A stretch of DNA of 64,000 nucleotides, from the NCBI RefSeq assembly GCF_029937575.1, contig NZ_JAPYPS010000006.1:1-64000 (forward strand), in the 5' to 3' direction. Source of the stretch: Nocardioides sp. (GTDB lineage: Bacteria; Actinomycetota; Actinomycetes; Propionibacteriales; Nocardioidaceae). Shown here piece by piece: positions 48,434 to 57,131 of this stretch. Position 1 is the first letter of the stretch, and the number at the start of each line of letters is the position of its first letter. Under the pieces are notes generated by a model, which worked only from the letters and a program-made list of their open reading frames with translations, searched no databases and had not been told where the DNA came from. A program made the position numbers and the translations under genes.

Positions 48434-49300
48434 TCAGATGAGAGGCAGCCGCTTCTGGCTTCGCGGCAGGTGCTCGTAGGCGCGCCGTACGGCGTCCTCG
48501 AGCAGGGCCGCCGGGAACGGCCACGACTCGGCGGTGCCCAGGGCCTCGTCGACGGGTACGCCGCGCCCCGCCAGGTCGCGGATCGTCTCGGCGAGGATGC
48601 CGATGTCGTTGCGCTGCTCCTCGACGAAGTCCCGGTCGACCAGGCCCCCGTGCCCAGGGACCACGACCGAGGACGACGAGGTGAGACCGAGCACGATGTC
48701 GAGTGTCAGGGGCCACTCCATGGGGAAGCAGTCGGCACCGAAGCCCGGGGTGTGCTCCCGTGGGCCGGACTCCTCGACCAGGTCGCCGGCGAGGAGGACG
48801 TCGACGTCCGGAACCCTCACGACGAGGTCGCCGGACGTGTGGCCCCGCCCGGGGTGCACCAGCTCGACGAACCGGTCGCCGAGGTCGAGGGCGACCGCGG
48901 AGGAGAAGGTGGTCTCGGCAGGGACGACGGTGGTCGCGATGACCTCGTCGCCGCGCGGTTCGTCCGGGCTGTCGGCGTACACGGCCTTGATCCGTTCGGC
49001 CGCCGAGCGCGTGCGCGCGGCAGCCTCCTCATGGGCGTGGATCGGTACGTCGGGCCCGTAGGCCGCGCGGAACTCGCCGTTGCCGAAGGTGTGGTCGAAG
49101 TGTTCGTGGGTGTTGACGATCTCCACGACGTCACCGACGCCGAGCGCGCGCACGTCGTCGATGACCTGACGGGCGGCGACGGCGGAGGCGTGGGTGTCGA
49201 CGACCAGCAGACCGCGCTCGCCGCGCACGAGGGTGACGTTGGCGTCGAACCACTCGTAGCGAGCGACCCAGACCCGGTCGGCGATCTCGGAGAACGACAT
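48434..49300 (-). CDS. Metallo-beta-lactamase-fold hydrolase
   Basis: A 288-aa MBL-fold protein. The metal motif is [13 protein letters not shown] (H-x-E-x-D-H, with Glu replacing the more common second His), then [24 protein letters not shown] and VVPGHGG for the remaining ligands. No signal peptide, so a cytoplasmic hydrolase (glyoxalase II-like, quorum-signal or quinolone-type substrates possible). It starts at ATG 49300 in the same direction as the acidic protein and DUF3097 genes. Confidence 0.87.
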   Translation of the reverse strand: MSFSEIADRVWVARYEWFDANVTLVRGERGLLVVDTHASAVAARQVIDDVRALGVGDVVEIVNTHEHFDHTFGNGEFRAAYGPDVPIHAHEEAAARTRSAAERIKAVYADSPDEPRGDEVIATTVVPAETTFSSAVALDLGDRFVELVHPGRGHTSGDLVVRVPDVDVLLAGDLVEESGPREHTPGFGADCFPMEWPLTLDIVLGLTSSSSVVVPGHGGLVDRDFVEEQRNDIGILAETIRDLAGRGVPVDEALGTAESWPFPAALLEDAVRRAYEHLPRSQKRLPLI

Positions 49301-49350
49301 GGCCCCACCCTACGGAGGCCCGGGCCGCGGCACCCCGGGGCACCGCGGGC

Positions 49351-50052
49351 TCAGCAGAGTCCGGCGCTCAGCTCGCGGCGCAGCAGCTCGCCGAGCTCGG
49401 CGGGGGTCACCGCCGCGTGTGGGAACGCCACGTCACGGCCGTGGGCGCCGTCGGGGTCGACCCAGCGCACCTGCACCCCGCGAGTCGTGAGGTCGCTCAG
49501 GGTGACGCCGGCGATCTCGCGGATCGGGCGGTCCACGATCGCGGCCACGGCGTGGCGCAGCTCGTCCTGGTGGCACTGGCTCGCGTGCTCGACGCAGCGC
49601 TGCAGGAAGCCGCGGTTGAGGCGGTGCTCGGGTGCTGCGAAGTCCTCGACGGACAGCTGGACGGGAGCGCCGCCGGACGGGGGAGTGAGCGCGACGCGCT
49701 CGACCACCAGCACGACCACGTCGCGGGTCTCGCTGCAGCACTCACAGGCGTCGCGACCGCTACGGACCAGCCGGCCGCCGAGGGAGAGGATCGAGGAGCG
49801 CTCCGCGCTGCCGGGCGCGCCGACCCCGCTCTCCAGGGACAGCACCGCTCGCCGGCCGCGTCCCGATGCCGCGCGGGCGAGCAGCCGGTCGGAGGGGCAG
49901 GAGAAGGTTGGGACGCCGTCCTGGTCCTGCAGGGCGACGTCGTGGCACTCGGCCAGCACGTCGTCGACGCCGTCGACCGTCAGGTCCAGGGTCGCGGGGC
50001 AGGACAGGATGCTGCGGGCGGTCGCGGCAGCGGTGGTGGGTTCGACGCGCAT
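49351..50052 (-). CDS. DUF2470/HugZ-like haem-utilisation protein
   Basis: A 233-aa protein from ATG 50052. The N-terminal part ([35 protein letters not shown]) suits an FMN/haem-binding split-barrel. The C-terminal part ([41 protein letters not shown]) matches the DUF2470 domain found in haem oxygenase-like proteins. Cysteines in DACECCSE are unusual. A near-consensus DtxR/IdeR box 21 bp upstream indicates induction by iron starvation, supporting a role in taking iron from haem (inference). Confidence 0.8.
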   Translation of the reverse strand: MRVEPTTAAATARSILSCPATLDLTVDGVDDVLAECHDVALQDQDGVPTFSCPSDRLLARAASGRGRRAVLSLESGVGAPGSAERSSILSLGGRLVRSGRDACECCSETRDVVVLVVERVALTPPSGGAPVQLSVEDFAAPEHRLNRGFLQRCVEHASQCHQDELRHAVAAIVDRPIREIAGVTLSDLTTRGVQVRWVDPDGAHGRDVAFPHAAVTPAELGELLRRELSAGLC

Positions 50053-50072
50053 GGTCACTCCTGATCCAGGGG

Positions 50073-50091
50073 TTAGGTTAGGCAACCCTAA
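50073..50091. promoter_or_regulatory. DtxR/IdeR iron box
   Basis: TTAGGTTAGGCAACCCTAA matches the consensus TTAGGTTAGGCTAACCTAA at 17 of 19 positions. It lies 21-39 bp upstream of the DUF2470 start on the minus strand, about 110 bp from hrcA on the other side. Confidence 0.8.
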
Positions 50092-50132
50092 TGCACGACG
50101 TGCAGGTTCTCCAGGGGTGACGCTCAGGGCGC

Positions 50133-50138
50133 TAGACT
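50133..50138 (+). promoter_or_regulatory. Putative hrcA -10 box (TAGACT)
   Basis: TAGACT abuts and overlaps the first base of the CIRCE dyad, so HrcA binding would block transcription start. Confidence 0.5.
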
Positions 50139-50164
50139 TGGCACTCGCTCCGGCTGAGTGCCAG
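50138..50164 (+). promoter_or_regulatory. CIRCE element (HrcA operator)
   Basis: TTGGCACTC-N9-GAGTGCCAG, matching the CIRCE consensus TTAGCACTC-N9-GAGTGCTAA with one mirrored substitution per arm plus a terminal change. It is located 40 bp before the hrcA start. Confidence 0.92.
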
Positions 50165-50203
50165 AGTCGAACGATCGAGACGACGATGACGAGGGGAGTC
50201 GGC

Positions 50204-51220
50204 ATGCAGGAAGAGCGACGACTCGCCGTGCTGCGCGCCATCGTCGAGGACTACGTCGCCACCGAGGAGCCCGTCGGCTCCAAGGCGCTCGTGGAGCGGC
50301 ACGGCCTCAACGTCTCCCCGGCCACCGTGCGCAACGACATGGCCGCCCTCGAGGACGAGGGCTACCTGGCACAGCCCCACACCAGCGCCGGCCGGGTGCC
50401 GACCGACAAGGGCTACCGCCTCTTCGTCGACCGGCTCACCACCGTCAAGCCGATGAGCGGCGCGGAGAAGCGTGCCATCTCCACGTTCCTGGACGGAGCG
50501 GTGGACCTGGACGACGTCGTCTCGCGGTCGGTACGGCTGCTCTCGCAGCTCACCCGCCAGGTCGCCGTCGTGCAGTACCCGACCCTCTCCCGCTCCACGG
50601 TGCGTCATGTCGAGCTGGTCGCGCTCGCTCCCGAACGGCTCCTCGTCGTGGCGATCCTCAGCACCGGTCGGGTGGAGCAACGGGTCCTGGAGCTCGACGC
50701 ACCGATCGACGACACGGCGCTGGCAGACCTGCGCTCGTTGGTCGGTCGCGCCGCCACGGGCGAGCTCATCAGCGACGCCGTCCTCGCACTGGGCCTGCTC
50801 GCCGAGGCGCGCCCCGGCCCCGGGCCGGTCGCCGCCGTCGCCGAGCTGCTGGTCGAGGCGATGAGCGACCACCGCTCGCAGGAGCGACTGGTCGTCGGAG
50901 GGGCCGCCAACCTGGCCCGGTACGGCGACAGCTTCGACTCCGCCGTACGCCCCCTGCTGGAGGCGCTCGAGGAGCACGTCGTGCTGCTGCGACTGCTCGG
51001 CGAGGCCTCGACGTCGGGCATGGTCACCGTCCGCATCGGCGCGGAGGGTCCCATCGAGGAGTTCGCCTCCACCAGTGTCGTCACCACCGGCTACGGCCCC
51101 CATGACGACGCCCTGGCCACCCTCGGCATCGTCGGTCCCACGCGGATGGACTACCCCGGCACGATGGCCGCGGTGCGCGCCGTGGCCCGCTACCTCTCTC
51201 GCATCCTCGACGAGGGCTGA
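50204..51220 (+). CDS. hrcA: Heat-shock repressor HrcA
   Basis: A 338-aa winged-helix repressor that binds CIRCE and is kept active by GroEL. The N-terminal DNA-binding domain has [36 protein letters not shown] and [16 protein letters not shown]; the C-terminal GAF-like domain ends with the conserved [23 protein letters not shown] 50204 follows GAGGGGAG at spacing five; an in-frame ATG at 50186 is less likely. It autoregulates through the CIRCE at 50138 and is in an operon with dnaJ and rsmE. Confidence 0.96.
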   Translation: MQEERRLAVLRAIVEDYVATEEPVGSKALVERHGLNVSPATVRNDMAALEDEGYLAQPHTSAGRVPTDKGYRLFVDRLTTVKPMSGAEKRAISTFLDGAVDLDDVVSRSVRLLSQLTRQVAVVQYPTLSRSTVRHVELVALAPERLLVVAILSTGRVEQRVLELDAPIDDTALADLRSLVGRAATGELISDAVLALGLLAEARPGPGPVAAVAELLVEAMSDHRSQERLVVGGAANLARYGDSFDSAVRPLLEALEEHVVLLRLLGEASTSGMVTVRIGAEGPIEEFASTSVVTTGYGPHDDALATLGIVGPTRMDYPGTMAAVRAVARYLSRILDEG

Positions 51221-51276
51221 TCGCCAGATCGGCGCCCGTCATCGACTGATCCACCCACGAACCAGAAGGAATCCCG

Positions 51277-52446
51277 TTGAGCCAGGACCCGTACGACCTC
51301 CTCGGTGTCGCCCGCGACGCGGACGCCGACACCATCAAGAAGGCCTACCGGAAGCTCGCCCGTCAGCTGCACCCGGACGTCAACCCGGACCCCGCCACCC
51401 AGGAGAGGTTCAAGGAGGTCTCGCAGGCCTACGAGGTGCTCTCCGACCCGCAGAAGCGCCAGGCCTTCGATCGCGGCGGCGACCCGTTCGGCGGTGGCTT
51501 CGGTGGCGCCGGCGGGCAAGGGGCCGGCTTCTCGTTCACCGACATCATGGACGCCTTCTTCGGCGGCCAGGGTGGGCAGGGCGGTCCCGGCGGGCGCGGC
51601 CCGAAGTCGCGGGTGCGCCGTGGCCAGGACGCCCTCATCCGGATCGAGATCGACCTGGCCGAGGCAGCCTTCGGTGTCTCGCGCGAGCTCAAGGTCGACA
51701 CCGCCGTGGTCTGCACGACCTGCCACGGCGACGGTGCGGCCCCGGGGAGCCAGCCCGTGCCGTGCGAGACGTGTCGAGGCGTGGGCGAGGTCGCCCACGT
51801 GCAGCGCTCGTTCCTCGGTGAGGTGCGCACCCTGCGGCCCTGCGCTGCCTGCCGGGGATTCGGCTCGATCATCCCCGAGCCGTGCCGGGAGTGCTCGGGC
51901 GACGGGCGCGTCCGCTCGCGTCGCACGTTGACCGTCAAGATCCCCGCCGGTGTCGACACGGGCACCCGGATCCAGCTCTCCGAGCAGGGCGAGGTCGGGC
52001 CCGGTGGAGGACCGGCGGGTGACCTGTACGTCGAGATCCACGTCGCCGAGCACGACGTCTTCGTCCGTCAGGGCAACGACCTGCACTGCGCCGTGTCGGT
52101 GCCGATGACGGCGGCCGCTCTCGGCACCACGCTGACCCTGCCGACGCTGGAGGCCGACGTCGAGTCGGGCGCCGGCTCGGGTGTCGAGACCGAGTTCGAG
52201 CTGGACATCGCGCCGGGCACTCAGTCGGGCTCCGACCAGGTGCTGCGCGGGCGTGGCGTCCCCGGTCTGCGAGGTGGTCGCGGCGACCTGATCGTGTCGA
52301 TCGCCGTCGAGACGCCGGGCAAGCTGGACGCGCGTCAGGAGGAGCTGCTCCGCGAGCTCGCAGCCATCCGCGGCGAGGAGAGCCCGGACGGTCAGGTCCG
52401 CGGATCGGCGCAGAAGTCGGTCTTCGGCCGTCTCTTCGGCCACTGA
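51277..52446 (+). CDS. dnaJ: Chaperone protein DnaJ (hrcA-linked copy)
   Basis: A 389-aa type I J-protein partner of DnaK. The J domain has the HPD motif ([12 protein letters not shown]), then comes a Gly/Phe region. Four CxxCxGxG zinc motifs follow ([32 protein letters not shown]), then the C-terminal substrate-binding domains. It starts at TTG 51277, six bases after AGAAGGA. This is the second actinobacterial DnaJ type (DnaJ2) by its linkage to hrcA rather than dnaK-grpE. Confidence 0.95.
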   Translation: MSQDPYDLLGVARDADADTIKKAYRKLARQLHPDVNPDPATQERFKEVSQAYEVLSDPQKRQAFDRGGDPFGGGFGGAGGQGAGFSFTDIMDAFFGGQGGQGGPGGRGPKSRVRRGQDALIRIEIDLAEAAFGVSRELKVDTAVVCTTCHGDGAAPGSQPVPCETCRGVGEVAHVQRSFLGEVRTLRPCAACRGFGSIIPEPCRECSGDGRVRSRRTLTVKIPAGVDTGTRIQLSEQGEVGPGGGPAGDLYVEIHVAEHDVFVRQGNDLHCAVSVPMTAAALGTTLTLPTLEADVESGAGSGVETEFELDIAPGTQSGSDQVLRGRGVPGLRGGRGDLIVSIAVETPGKLDARQEELLRELAAIRGEESPDGQVRGSAQKSVFGRLFGH

Positions 52447-52486
52447 CCCCGGCCCCGCCAGCCCGACTCCGAGAGCGTCCAGACCG

Positions 52487-53227
52487 ATGTCCCTGCCGTT
52501 CCACCTCGTGCCCGACCTGCGTGGCGTCGCCGCCGGCTCGGTCGTCACGGTCGAGGGTGACGAGGCCCACCACGCGGTCGCCGTGCGGCGGCTGCGGGTG
52601 GGTGAGCAGGTCGCGCTGACGGACGGCGCCGGGGGGCACGTCGTCGGCGAGGTGTCCTCGACGGGGAAACGGGTCTTCACCGTCACGGTCGAGGCCGTCG
52701 AGGCGCACGAACGACCGGAGCCACGGATCGTCGTGGTCCAGGCACTGCCCAAGGGCGAGCGCGGTGAGCTGGCCGTCGAGGTGCTGACCGAGGTCGGCGT
52801 CGGTGAGATCGTGCCCTGGGCGGCGACCCGCTCGGTCGCGGTGTGGAAGGGCGAGCGCGCTGACAAGTCGCTGGCCAGGTGGCGCGCCACGGCGCGCGAG
52901 GCGGCCAAGCAGTCTCGCCGTCCGTGGCACCCGTACGTCGCCCCGCTCGCCACGACCGCCGAGGTCGCCGGGCGCGTGGCGGAGTCCGATCTCGCCGTGG
53001 TGCTGCACGAGGCAGCGGCGTCACCACTGTCCGAGGTGGCGGTGCCGGCGACGGGCACGATCCTCGTGGTCGTCGGCCCGGAGGGTGGCCTCAGCGACGT
53101 GGAGATGGCCACGCTCGCTGCGGCGGGCGGCACGACGGTGCGCCTGGGCAGCGAGGTGCTGCGGACGTCGACCGCCGGGGTCGCCGCGGTCTCAGCGATC
53201 CTGACGCGCACGCCCCGCTGGGGCTGA
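52487..53227 (+). CDS. rsmE: 16S rRNA m3U1498 methyltransferase
   Basis: A 246-aa SPOUT-class methyltransferase acting on 16S rRNA of the 30S subunit. It has an N-terminal PUA-like domain (HHAVAVRRLRVGEQVALTDG). The knotted SAM-binding region has VVQALPKGERGELAVE, SVAVWKGER and the conserved VVGPEGGLSDVEM followed by LGSEVLRTSTA. It starts 40 bases after dnaJ, as usual in actinobacteria. Confidence 0.95.
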   Translation: MSLPFHLVPDLRGVAAGSVVTVEGDEAHHAVAVRRLRVGEQVALTDGAGGHVVGEVSSTGKRVFTVTVEAVEAHERPEPRIVVVQALPKGERGELAVEVLTEVGVGEIVPWAATRSVAVWKGERADKSLARWRATAREAAKQSRRPWHPYVAPLATTAEVAGRVAESDLAVVLHEAAASPLSEVAVPATGTILVVVGPEGGLSDVEMATLAAAGGTTVRLGSEVLRTSTAGVAAVSAILTRTPRWG

Positions 53228-53241
53228 GCAGGACCGAGAGG

Positions 53242-53814
53242 TCAGCTCTCGATCCAGATCAGCTTGAGGGCGGTGAGCAGGTCGGACGGGGCGGCGAGCA
53301 CGTCGCCGGGCGCATCGGTGAACGGTGCGTCGGTCACCCGGATCTGACCACACGCGAAGTCGTCGAGGACCACGCCGGTGACGTCGCCGCCGTCCTCGTA
53401 GGAGAGGAGCCACCGCCGACCGGTCTTGCCGGCGCAGTCCTTCTCCGCAGGCTCCAGCCCACCGAGCAGGTCGGAGATGTTGGTCAGGTCGTCGCCGGTG
53501 ATCTCGACGGTGTCCCCGGAGCGGTTCCAGGTGGTCGAGGCGGCATCCTCTCCCTCGACGGGAGCGTAGAGGCAGACCGCTGCGGTGCCGGGCTCGCCGA
53601 GCTCGGGGACGGACGTCGCCAGCTCGGCGGAGCCGAAGGCGAGCGACGGAGGGCAGAGCTCACCGTCCTGGGAGTCCAGCTCGTCGGTCGGTGCGACCAC
53701 CTGGGTCTCCGGGGTCTCTCCGTCGGGAGAGTCCGTGGAGTCGCCGCTGCACGCAGGCAGGACGGCGACTGCGAGGAGCAGGGCGGCGGAGGTGGCGAGA
53801 GTCCGGGGCGTCAT
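53242..53814 (-). CDS. Hypothetical lipoprotein, last gene of the sigma-factor operon
   Basis: A 190-aa lipoprotein with signal ending LAVAVLPAC (from ATG 53814; an in-frame TTG at 53823 would overlap the upstream stop as TTGA). After an acidic linker, a beta-rich domain with four cysteines (CPPSLAF, VCLYAP, DCAGK, FACGQ) probably forms two disulfides. No family recognised. It is coupled to the GerMN/Gmad2 lipoprotein gene upstream. Convergent with rsmE. Confidence 0.65.
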   Translation of the reverse strand: MTPRTLATSAALLLAVAVLPACSGDSTDSPDGETPETQVVAPTDELDSQDGELCPPSLAFGSAELATSVPELGEPGTAAVCLYAPVEGEDAASTTWNRSGDTVEITGDDLTNISDLLGGLEPAEKDCAGKTGRRWLLSYEDGGDVTGVVLDDFACGQIRVTDAPFTDAPGDVLAAPSDLLTALKLIWIES

Positions 53815-53819
53815 CGCGC

Positions 53820-54764
53820 TCAACCTACCGTGATGGCCTTGGAATCCTCATACGGTCCGGGGCCTTCACCGGCCGACGGGTCGTCGGTGAGCGCCACGAA
53901 CGTGTAGTCACCGGGCTCCAGCGAGGACACGTCGACCTCGGTCTCCCACGGGTAGAGCTTGTCGAGGAAGCCCTCGGCCGTGGCGAAGCCGTCGAGCACC
54001 GCGGAGTCGCTCCCGTCGCGGACCTCCCACAGCACGGTGGCCTCGAAGGAGCTCGCGACGCCGGAGGCGGTGAAGGTGCCGCTGAGCGCCGCCTCCGAGG
54101 TCGGCGTGGTCACGTTGACCAGCGAGAGCACCTCGAGCTGGGGCGAGGCCTTGACCCCGGCGTCGGTGGGCTGTCCGAGCAGGGCGACCGGCTGGTCGCC
54201 CTGTACCACCTGGACCGGGAGGCGGGTCTGGGCGATGCCCTGCAGCGTGTAGACCAGCGACTGCACCGCCAGCGCCGCGTCGGCGGGGCTGGTGGCCTTG
54301 TCGGCCGTGACGGAGTCGGCGCCGAGCGCGACTACGATCGCGTCGTCGGTGACCTCGATCGACGTGATGCCCAGGGGCGGCAGCAGGGTGCTGTAGTCGG
54401 GGTCCAGGGCGTCGCCGGTCACGAGCAGCGCAGCACCGTCCATCAACGGCGCGTCCGCGGAGACCTCGCGGAACTCCCGATAGAGCCTGGGGCCGGTGGG
54501 GGAGTCGCCGACGAAGTAGACGGGTGCCGCGACCGTGTCGCTGGACCCGCCGCCGTCGCCCGGCTCGCCCGGCTCGCCGGGCTCCGGCGTCGGGTCGTCG
54601 GTCGAGTCGTCGCTGCCGGTGTCCGGCGTCGCCGCGGGCGTCGGCTGCGGGTCGGCGGCGACCGGGTCGGTGTCGTCGCCACCGCCGCAGCCCGTGAGCA
54701 GGCCCAGGCCGAGGGCGAGCGCGGCGGCCGAGGTGGCGAGCGAGCGCAGGGAGTGCGGATTCAT
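53820..54764 (-). CDS. GerMN-Gmad2 domain lipoprotein
   Basis: About 314 aa from ATG 54764 (ATG 54773 also possible). The lipoprotein signal is LALGLGLLTGC, followed by an Asp/Pro/Gly-rich linker (TPEPGEPGEPGDGGG). A GerMN-like domain comes next (APVYFVGDSPTGPRLYREFR; AVQSLVYTLQGIAQTRLPVQ), then a Gmad2 immunoglobulin-like domain (PQLEVLSLVNVTTPTSEA; VSSLEPGDYTFVALTDDPSAG). Both domains are named from spore-germination proteins but occur in non-sporulating actinobacteria. It is a paralogue of the next gene upstream. Confidence 0.8.
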   Translation of the reverse strand: MNPHSLRSLATSAAALALGLGLLTGCGGGDDTDPVAADPQPTPAATPDTGSDDSTDDPTPEPGEPGEPGDGGGSSDTVAAPVYFVGDSPTGPRLYREFREVSADAPLMDGAALLVTGDALDPDYSTLLPPLGITSIEVTDDAIVVALGADSVTADKATSPADAALAVQSLVYTLQGIAQTRLPVQVVQGDQPVALLGQPTDAGVKASPQLEVLSLVNVTTPTSEAALSGTFTASGVASSFEATVLWEVRDGSDSAVLDGFATAEGFLDKLYPWETEVDVSSLEPGDYTFVALTDDPSAGEGPGPYEDSKAITVG

Positions 54765-54802
54765 GGCACCCATCCTGTCGGTGCGGGTGGACGGATCGAC
54801 GG

Positions 54803-55732
54803 TCATTCGACGATCACCGTGCGCGTGTCGGTGTCGGTGCCCCGCCCCTCCGTGCCTCCGGTGGGGTCGTCGGTGATGCAGGTCAGCGTGTAGGTGCCGG
54901 CCGGGACATCGGTCAGGTCGATGCTGAGCTCCCAGGCATAGAGCCGGGGCTCGATCCAGCCGTCCATCTGCGCGAGGGTGGCACCGAGCTCGGCGCCGTC
55001 CTCGGAGAGGAGGGCGCACTGCCCGGAGGCCTCGAAGCTGTTGCCGCGGCCGGTGACGGGCAACGTCTCGCCGCTCGTGAACGTCGAGCCCTCGCTCGGC
55101 TCGTCGATGCTCATGTGGCTGAGCACCTCGAGCTCGGGCTCCTTCGCGATCGGGGCGGTGCCACGGTCGATGGACTCGTAGCTCAGTGTGACCGGGAGGT
55201 CCGTCTGCTGGAGCGTCTGCAGCGTGTAGACCAGCTGCTGCCGGGCGAGCTCGTCGTCGACGGGAGCGGTGGGGGAGACGACCACCTCGATCTCTGTCTC
55301 CTGGACGTCGTAGGACAGCAGGGAGTCTGCGGGCCACAGCGTGCGGTAGTCGGGGTCGGTGGGCGTCGCCATCAGCGCTGCGAGCGGGCTCGCGCTCTCG
55401 ACGTAGGACCGGTACAACATCGCGGCCGGGGCGTCCGGCCCGTCGGGACCGGGCCCGACGTAGTAGACCGGGTACGTCGTGCGCGCGGGCTCCGGCACGG
55501 GCGACGGGGATGCGGCCGGCTCCGCGGCGCGCTGGGGCGACGGCGAGCCGGCGACGAGGGCGACGGCGACGACCGACGCCACGGCGAGGGCACCACCCCC
55601 TGCGGCCCACCAGGAGCGGCGCCGACGGGTCGTCCGGCGGGTCCCCTGACGGATGGCGACCAGGCGGTCGGTCGGCTCCACGTCCTCGACCGCCGTGCTC
55701 AGGGCGTCGCGCAGGTCCTGGTCGTCGTTCAT
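54803..55732 (-). CDS. Membrane-anchored GerMN-Gmad2 protein, possible anti-sigma factor
   Basis: 309 aa: a cytoplasmic N-terminus of about 38 residues (DDQDLRDALSTAVEDVEPTDRL), one membrane helix (WWAAGGGALAVASVVAVALVAG), and extracellular GerMN (TYPVYYVGPGPDGPDAPAAM; RQQLVYTLQTLQQTDLPV) and Gmad2 (PELEVLSHMSIDEPSEGS) domains. The start overlaps the stop of the ECF sigma gene (ATGA), the usual arrangement for an anti-sigma factor. The cytoplasmic part is short and lacks a zinc HxxxCxxC motif, so sigma binding is only inferred. Confidence 0.72.
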   Translation of the reverse strand: MNDDQDLRDALSTAVEDVEPTDRLVAIRQGTRRTTRRRRSWWAAGGGALAVASVVAVALVAGSPSPQRAAEPAASPSPVPEPARTTYPVYYVGPGPDGPDAPAAMLYRSYVESASPLAALMATPTDPDYRTLWPADSLLSYDVQETEIEVVVSPTAPVDDELARQQLVYTLQTLQQTDLPVTLSYESIDRGTAPIAKEPELEVLSHMSIDEPSEGSTFTSGETLPVTGRGNSFEASGQCALLSEDGAELGATLAQMDGWIEPRLYAWELSIDLTDVPAGTYTLTCITDDPTGGTEGRGTDTDTRTVIVE

Positions 55733-56274
55733 CGCTCGGATCCGTTCTCGTCGGTCATCTCGTCGGCAAGGAGGGTGCGCAGGGCGGTGGCGCCGCGGGA
55801 GGCGTGGCTCTTGACCGCGCCCCGGCTGATGCCCAGGGCGTCGGCGATCTCGGCCTCGGAGAGATCGAGGTAGTAGCGCAGCGCGAGCACCTCGCGCTGC
55901 CGGGTCGGCAGCTGGGCCACCGCGTCGAGCACCGCCCGCCGACGGGTCCCCGCCAGCACCGACTCGTCGGCGCCGGGCAGCGGCTCGACGGGCCGCTGCG
56001 AGGCCGCGTGCCGGTCGACGACCCCGCGATGGCGCAGCGCCGAGCGGGAGCGGTTGACGACGCTCTGGCGCAGGTAGGCCAGCGCCTTGCCCGGGTCCCT
56101 GAGACGTCGCCAGCGTCCGTGCAGCGCCACGAAGGCGTCCTGGACGACCTCCTCGGCGAGTCCCTGGTCTCGTACGAGCAGCACCGCGAGACGCACCAGG
56201 GCGCGCCAGTGTGCGGCGTACAGCTGCTCGACGGCCTCGTCGGCGTCCCAGGTGCCTGGAGGGTCCTGGGTCAT
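55729..56274 (-). CDS. ECF sigma factor, SigE family (SigE-like, group common in actinobacteria)
   Basis: A 181-aa RNA polymerase sigma factor with regions 2 and 4 only. Region 2 has YAAHWRALVRLAVLLVRDQGLAEEVVQDAFV; region 4 has QLPTRQREVLALRYYLDLSEAEIADAL and the recognition helix GISRGAVKSHASRG. It starts at ATG 56274; a GTG at 56307 would add 11 residues. It is the first gene of a four-gene minus-strand operon with two GerMN/Gmad2 proteins and a lipoprotein, pointing to envelope stress or surface-protein control. Confidence 0.88.
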   Translation of the reverse strand: MTQDPPGTWDADEAVEQLYAAHWRALVRLAVLLVRDQGLAEEVVQDAFVALHGRWRRLRDPGKALAYLRQSVVNRSRSALRHRGVVDRHAASQRPVEPLPGADESVLAGTRRRAVLDAVAQLPTRQREVLALRYYLDLSEAEIADALGISRGAVKSHASRGATALRTLLADEMTDENGSER

Positions 56275-56359
56275 GACGGTGTCGGTACGGCGGGCATCGG
56301 TCCTCACGCTAGTGGGACGCCTGAGCCGACCGTTCGGTTTACCCGGGACGGCACGGGTC

Positions 56360-56365
56360 TACCGT
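56360..56365 (+). promoter_or_regulatory. Putative -10 box (TACCGT) of the HIT gene
   Basis: TACCGT ends exactly six bases before ATG 56372. Confidence 0.45.
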
Positions 56366-56371
56366 GGACAC

Positions 56372-56710
56372 ATGGACGACTGCCTCTTCTGCAAGATCGT
56401 CGCGGGCGACATCCCCGGCGAGATCGTGCACACGACCGAGAAGACCGTCGCCTTCCGCGACATCAACGGCCAGGCGCCGCTGCACGTGCTGGTGGTGCCG
56501 CGCGACCACTACACCAACGCGGCCGAGCTGGCGATGGGCGACCCGGAGACCTCGGCCGAGCTGGTCCGCAGCGCGCACGCGGTGGCCACCGCCGACGGCT
56601 ACGACGACTACCGGCTGGTGTTCAACACCGGTGCGGGCGCCGGCCAGAGCGTCTTCCACACCCACCTGCACGTGATCGCCGGACGCGAGCTGAGCTGGCC
56701 GCCGGGGTAG
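56372..56710 (+). CDS. HIT-domain nucleotide hydrolase
   Basis: A 112-aa protein of the histidine triad family (HINT-like), which hydrolyses adenosine phosphoramidates. The N-terminal motif is CLFCKIVAGDIPGEIV and the triad is HTHLHVIAG. The length is typical. It starts at ATG 56372 with a -10 box six bases upstream. In actinobacteria HIT genes often lie between rsmE and phoH; here an ECF sigma operon has been inserted on the opposite strand. Confidence 0.93.
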   Translation: MDDCLFCKIVAGDIPGEIVHTTEKTVAFRDINGQAPLHVLVVPRDHYTNAAELAMGDPETSAELVRSAHAVATADGYDDYRLVFNTGAGAGQSVFHTHLHVIAGRELSWPPG

Positions 56711-56716
56711 TGGCCG

Positions 56717-56738
56717 CACTCGCACGCTCGTGCGGGTG
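56717..56738. terminator. Hairpin between HIT gene and convergent membrane protein
   Basis: A nine-bp stem CACTCGCAC (56717-56725) with GTGCGGGTG (56730-56738), one G-U pair and loop GCTC. No strong U-tract on either strand. Confidence 0.6.
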
Positions 56739-56741
56739 TCC

Positions 56742-57011
56742 TCAGACGAACATGTAGCCGAGGCGCAGCACGGCGAAGAGCACCGGCAGCCCGAAGACCA
56801 CCAGCAGCACCCACGCCGTGATCCGGTGCAGCGGCTTGGCGCCGTCGAGGTTGCCGGCGAAGTCGAGCAGGGCGCCCTCGGCCACGTGGTGGGTCAGCCC
56901 CATCCGCTGGGCGTGGCCGGGGAGGTGCTGCCCGGGGAACCAGTCGGGCGGGGAGTCGTCGTCGGGGGCGTAGTCCTCGTCGAACTCGTCCGCACGGCCG
57001 TCAGCCCTCAT
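56742..57011 (-). CDS. Hypothetical single-pass membrane protein (89 aa)
   Basis: From ATG 57011. The N-terminus is acidic and Pro-rich (DEFDEDYAPDDDSPPDWFPG), followed by a helical segment (GHAQRMGLTHHVAEGALLDF) and one C-terminal membrane helix (WVLLVVFGLPVLFAVLRLGY). No family recognised. It is encoded opposite to its neighbours between HIT and phoH. Confidence 0.55.
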   Translation of the reverse strand: MRADGRADEFDEDYAPDDDSPPDWFPGQHLPGHAQRMGLTHHVAEGALLDFAGNLDGAKPLHRITAWVLLVVFGLPVLFAVLRLGYMFV

Positions 57012-57131
57012 GCACCAACCGTACGCGACGGCCGGCTCCGGGCCCCTGCTTATCGACTGGGCCGAGTCCGAACGCTCCCGTAGCATGGAGCCGAACTGCA
57101 ACCGACCGAAAGGCCGCCCGCCCGGGCACCC

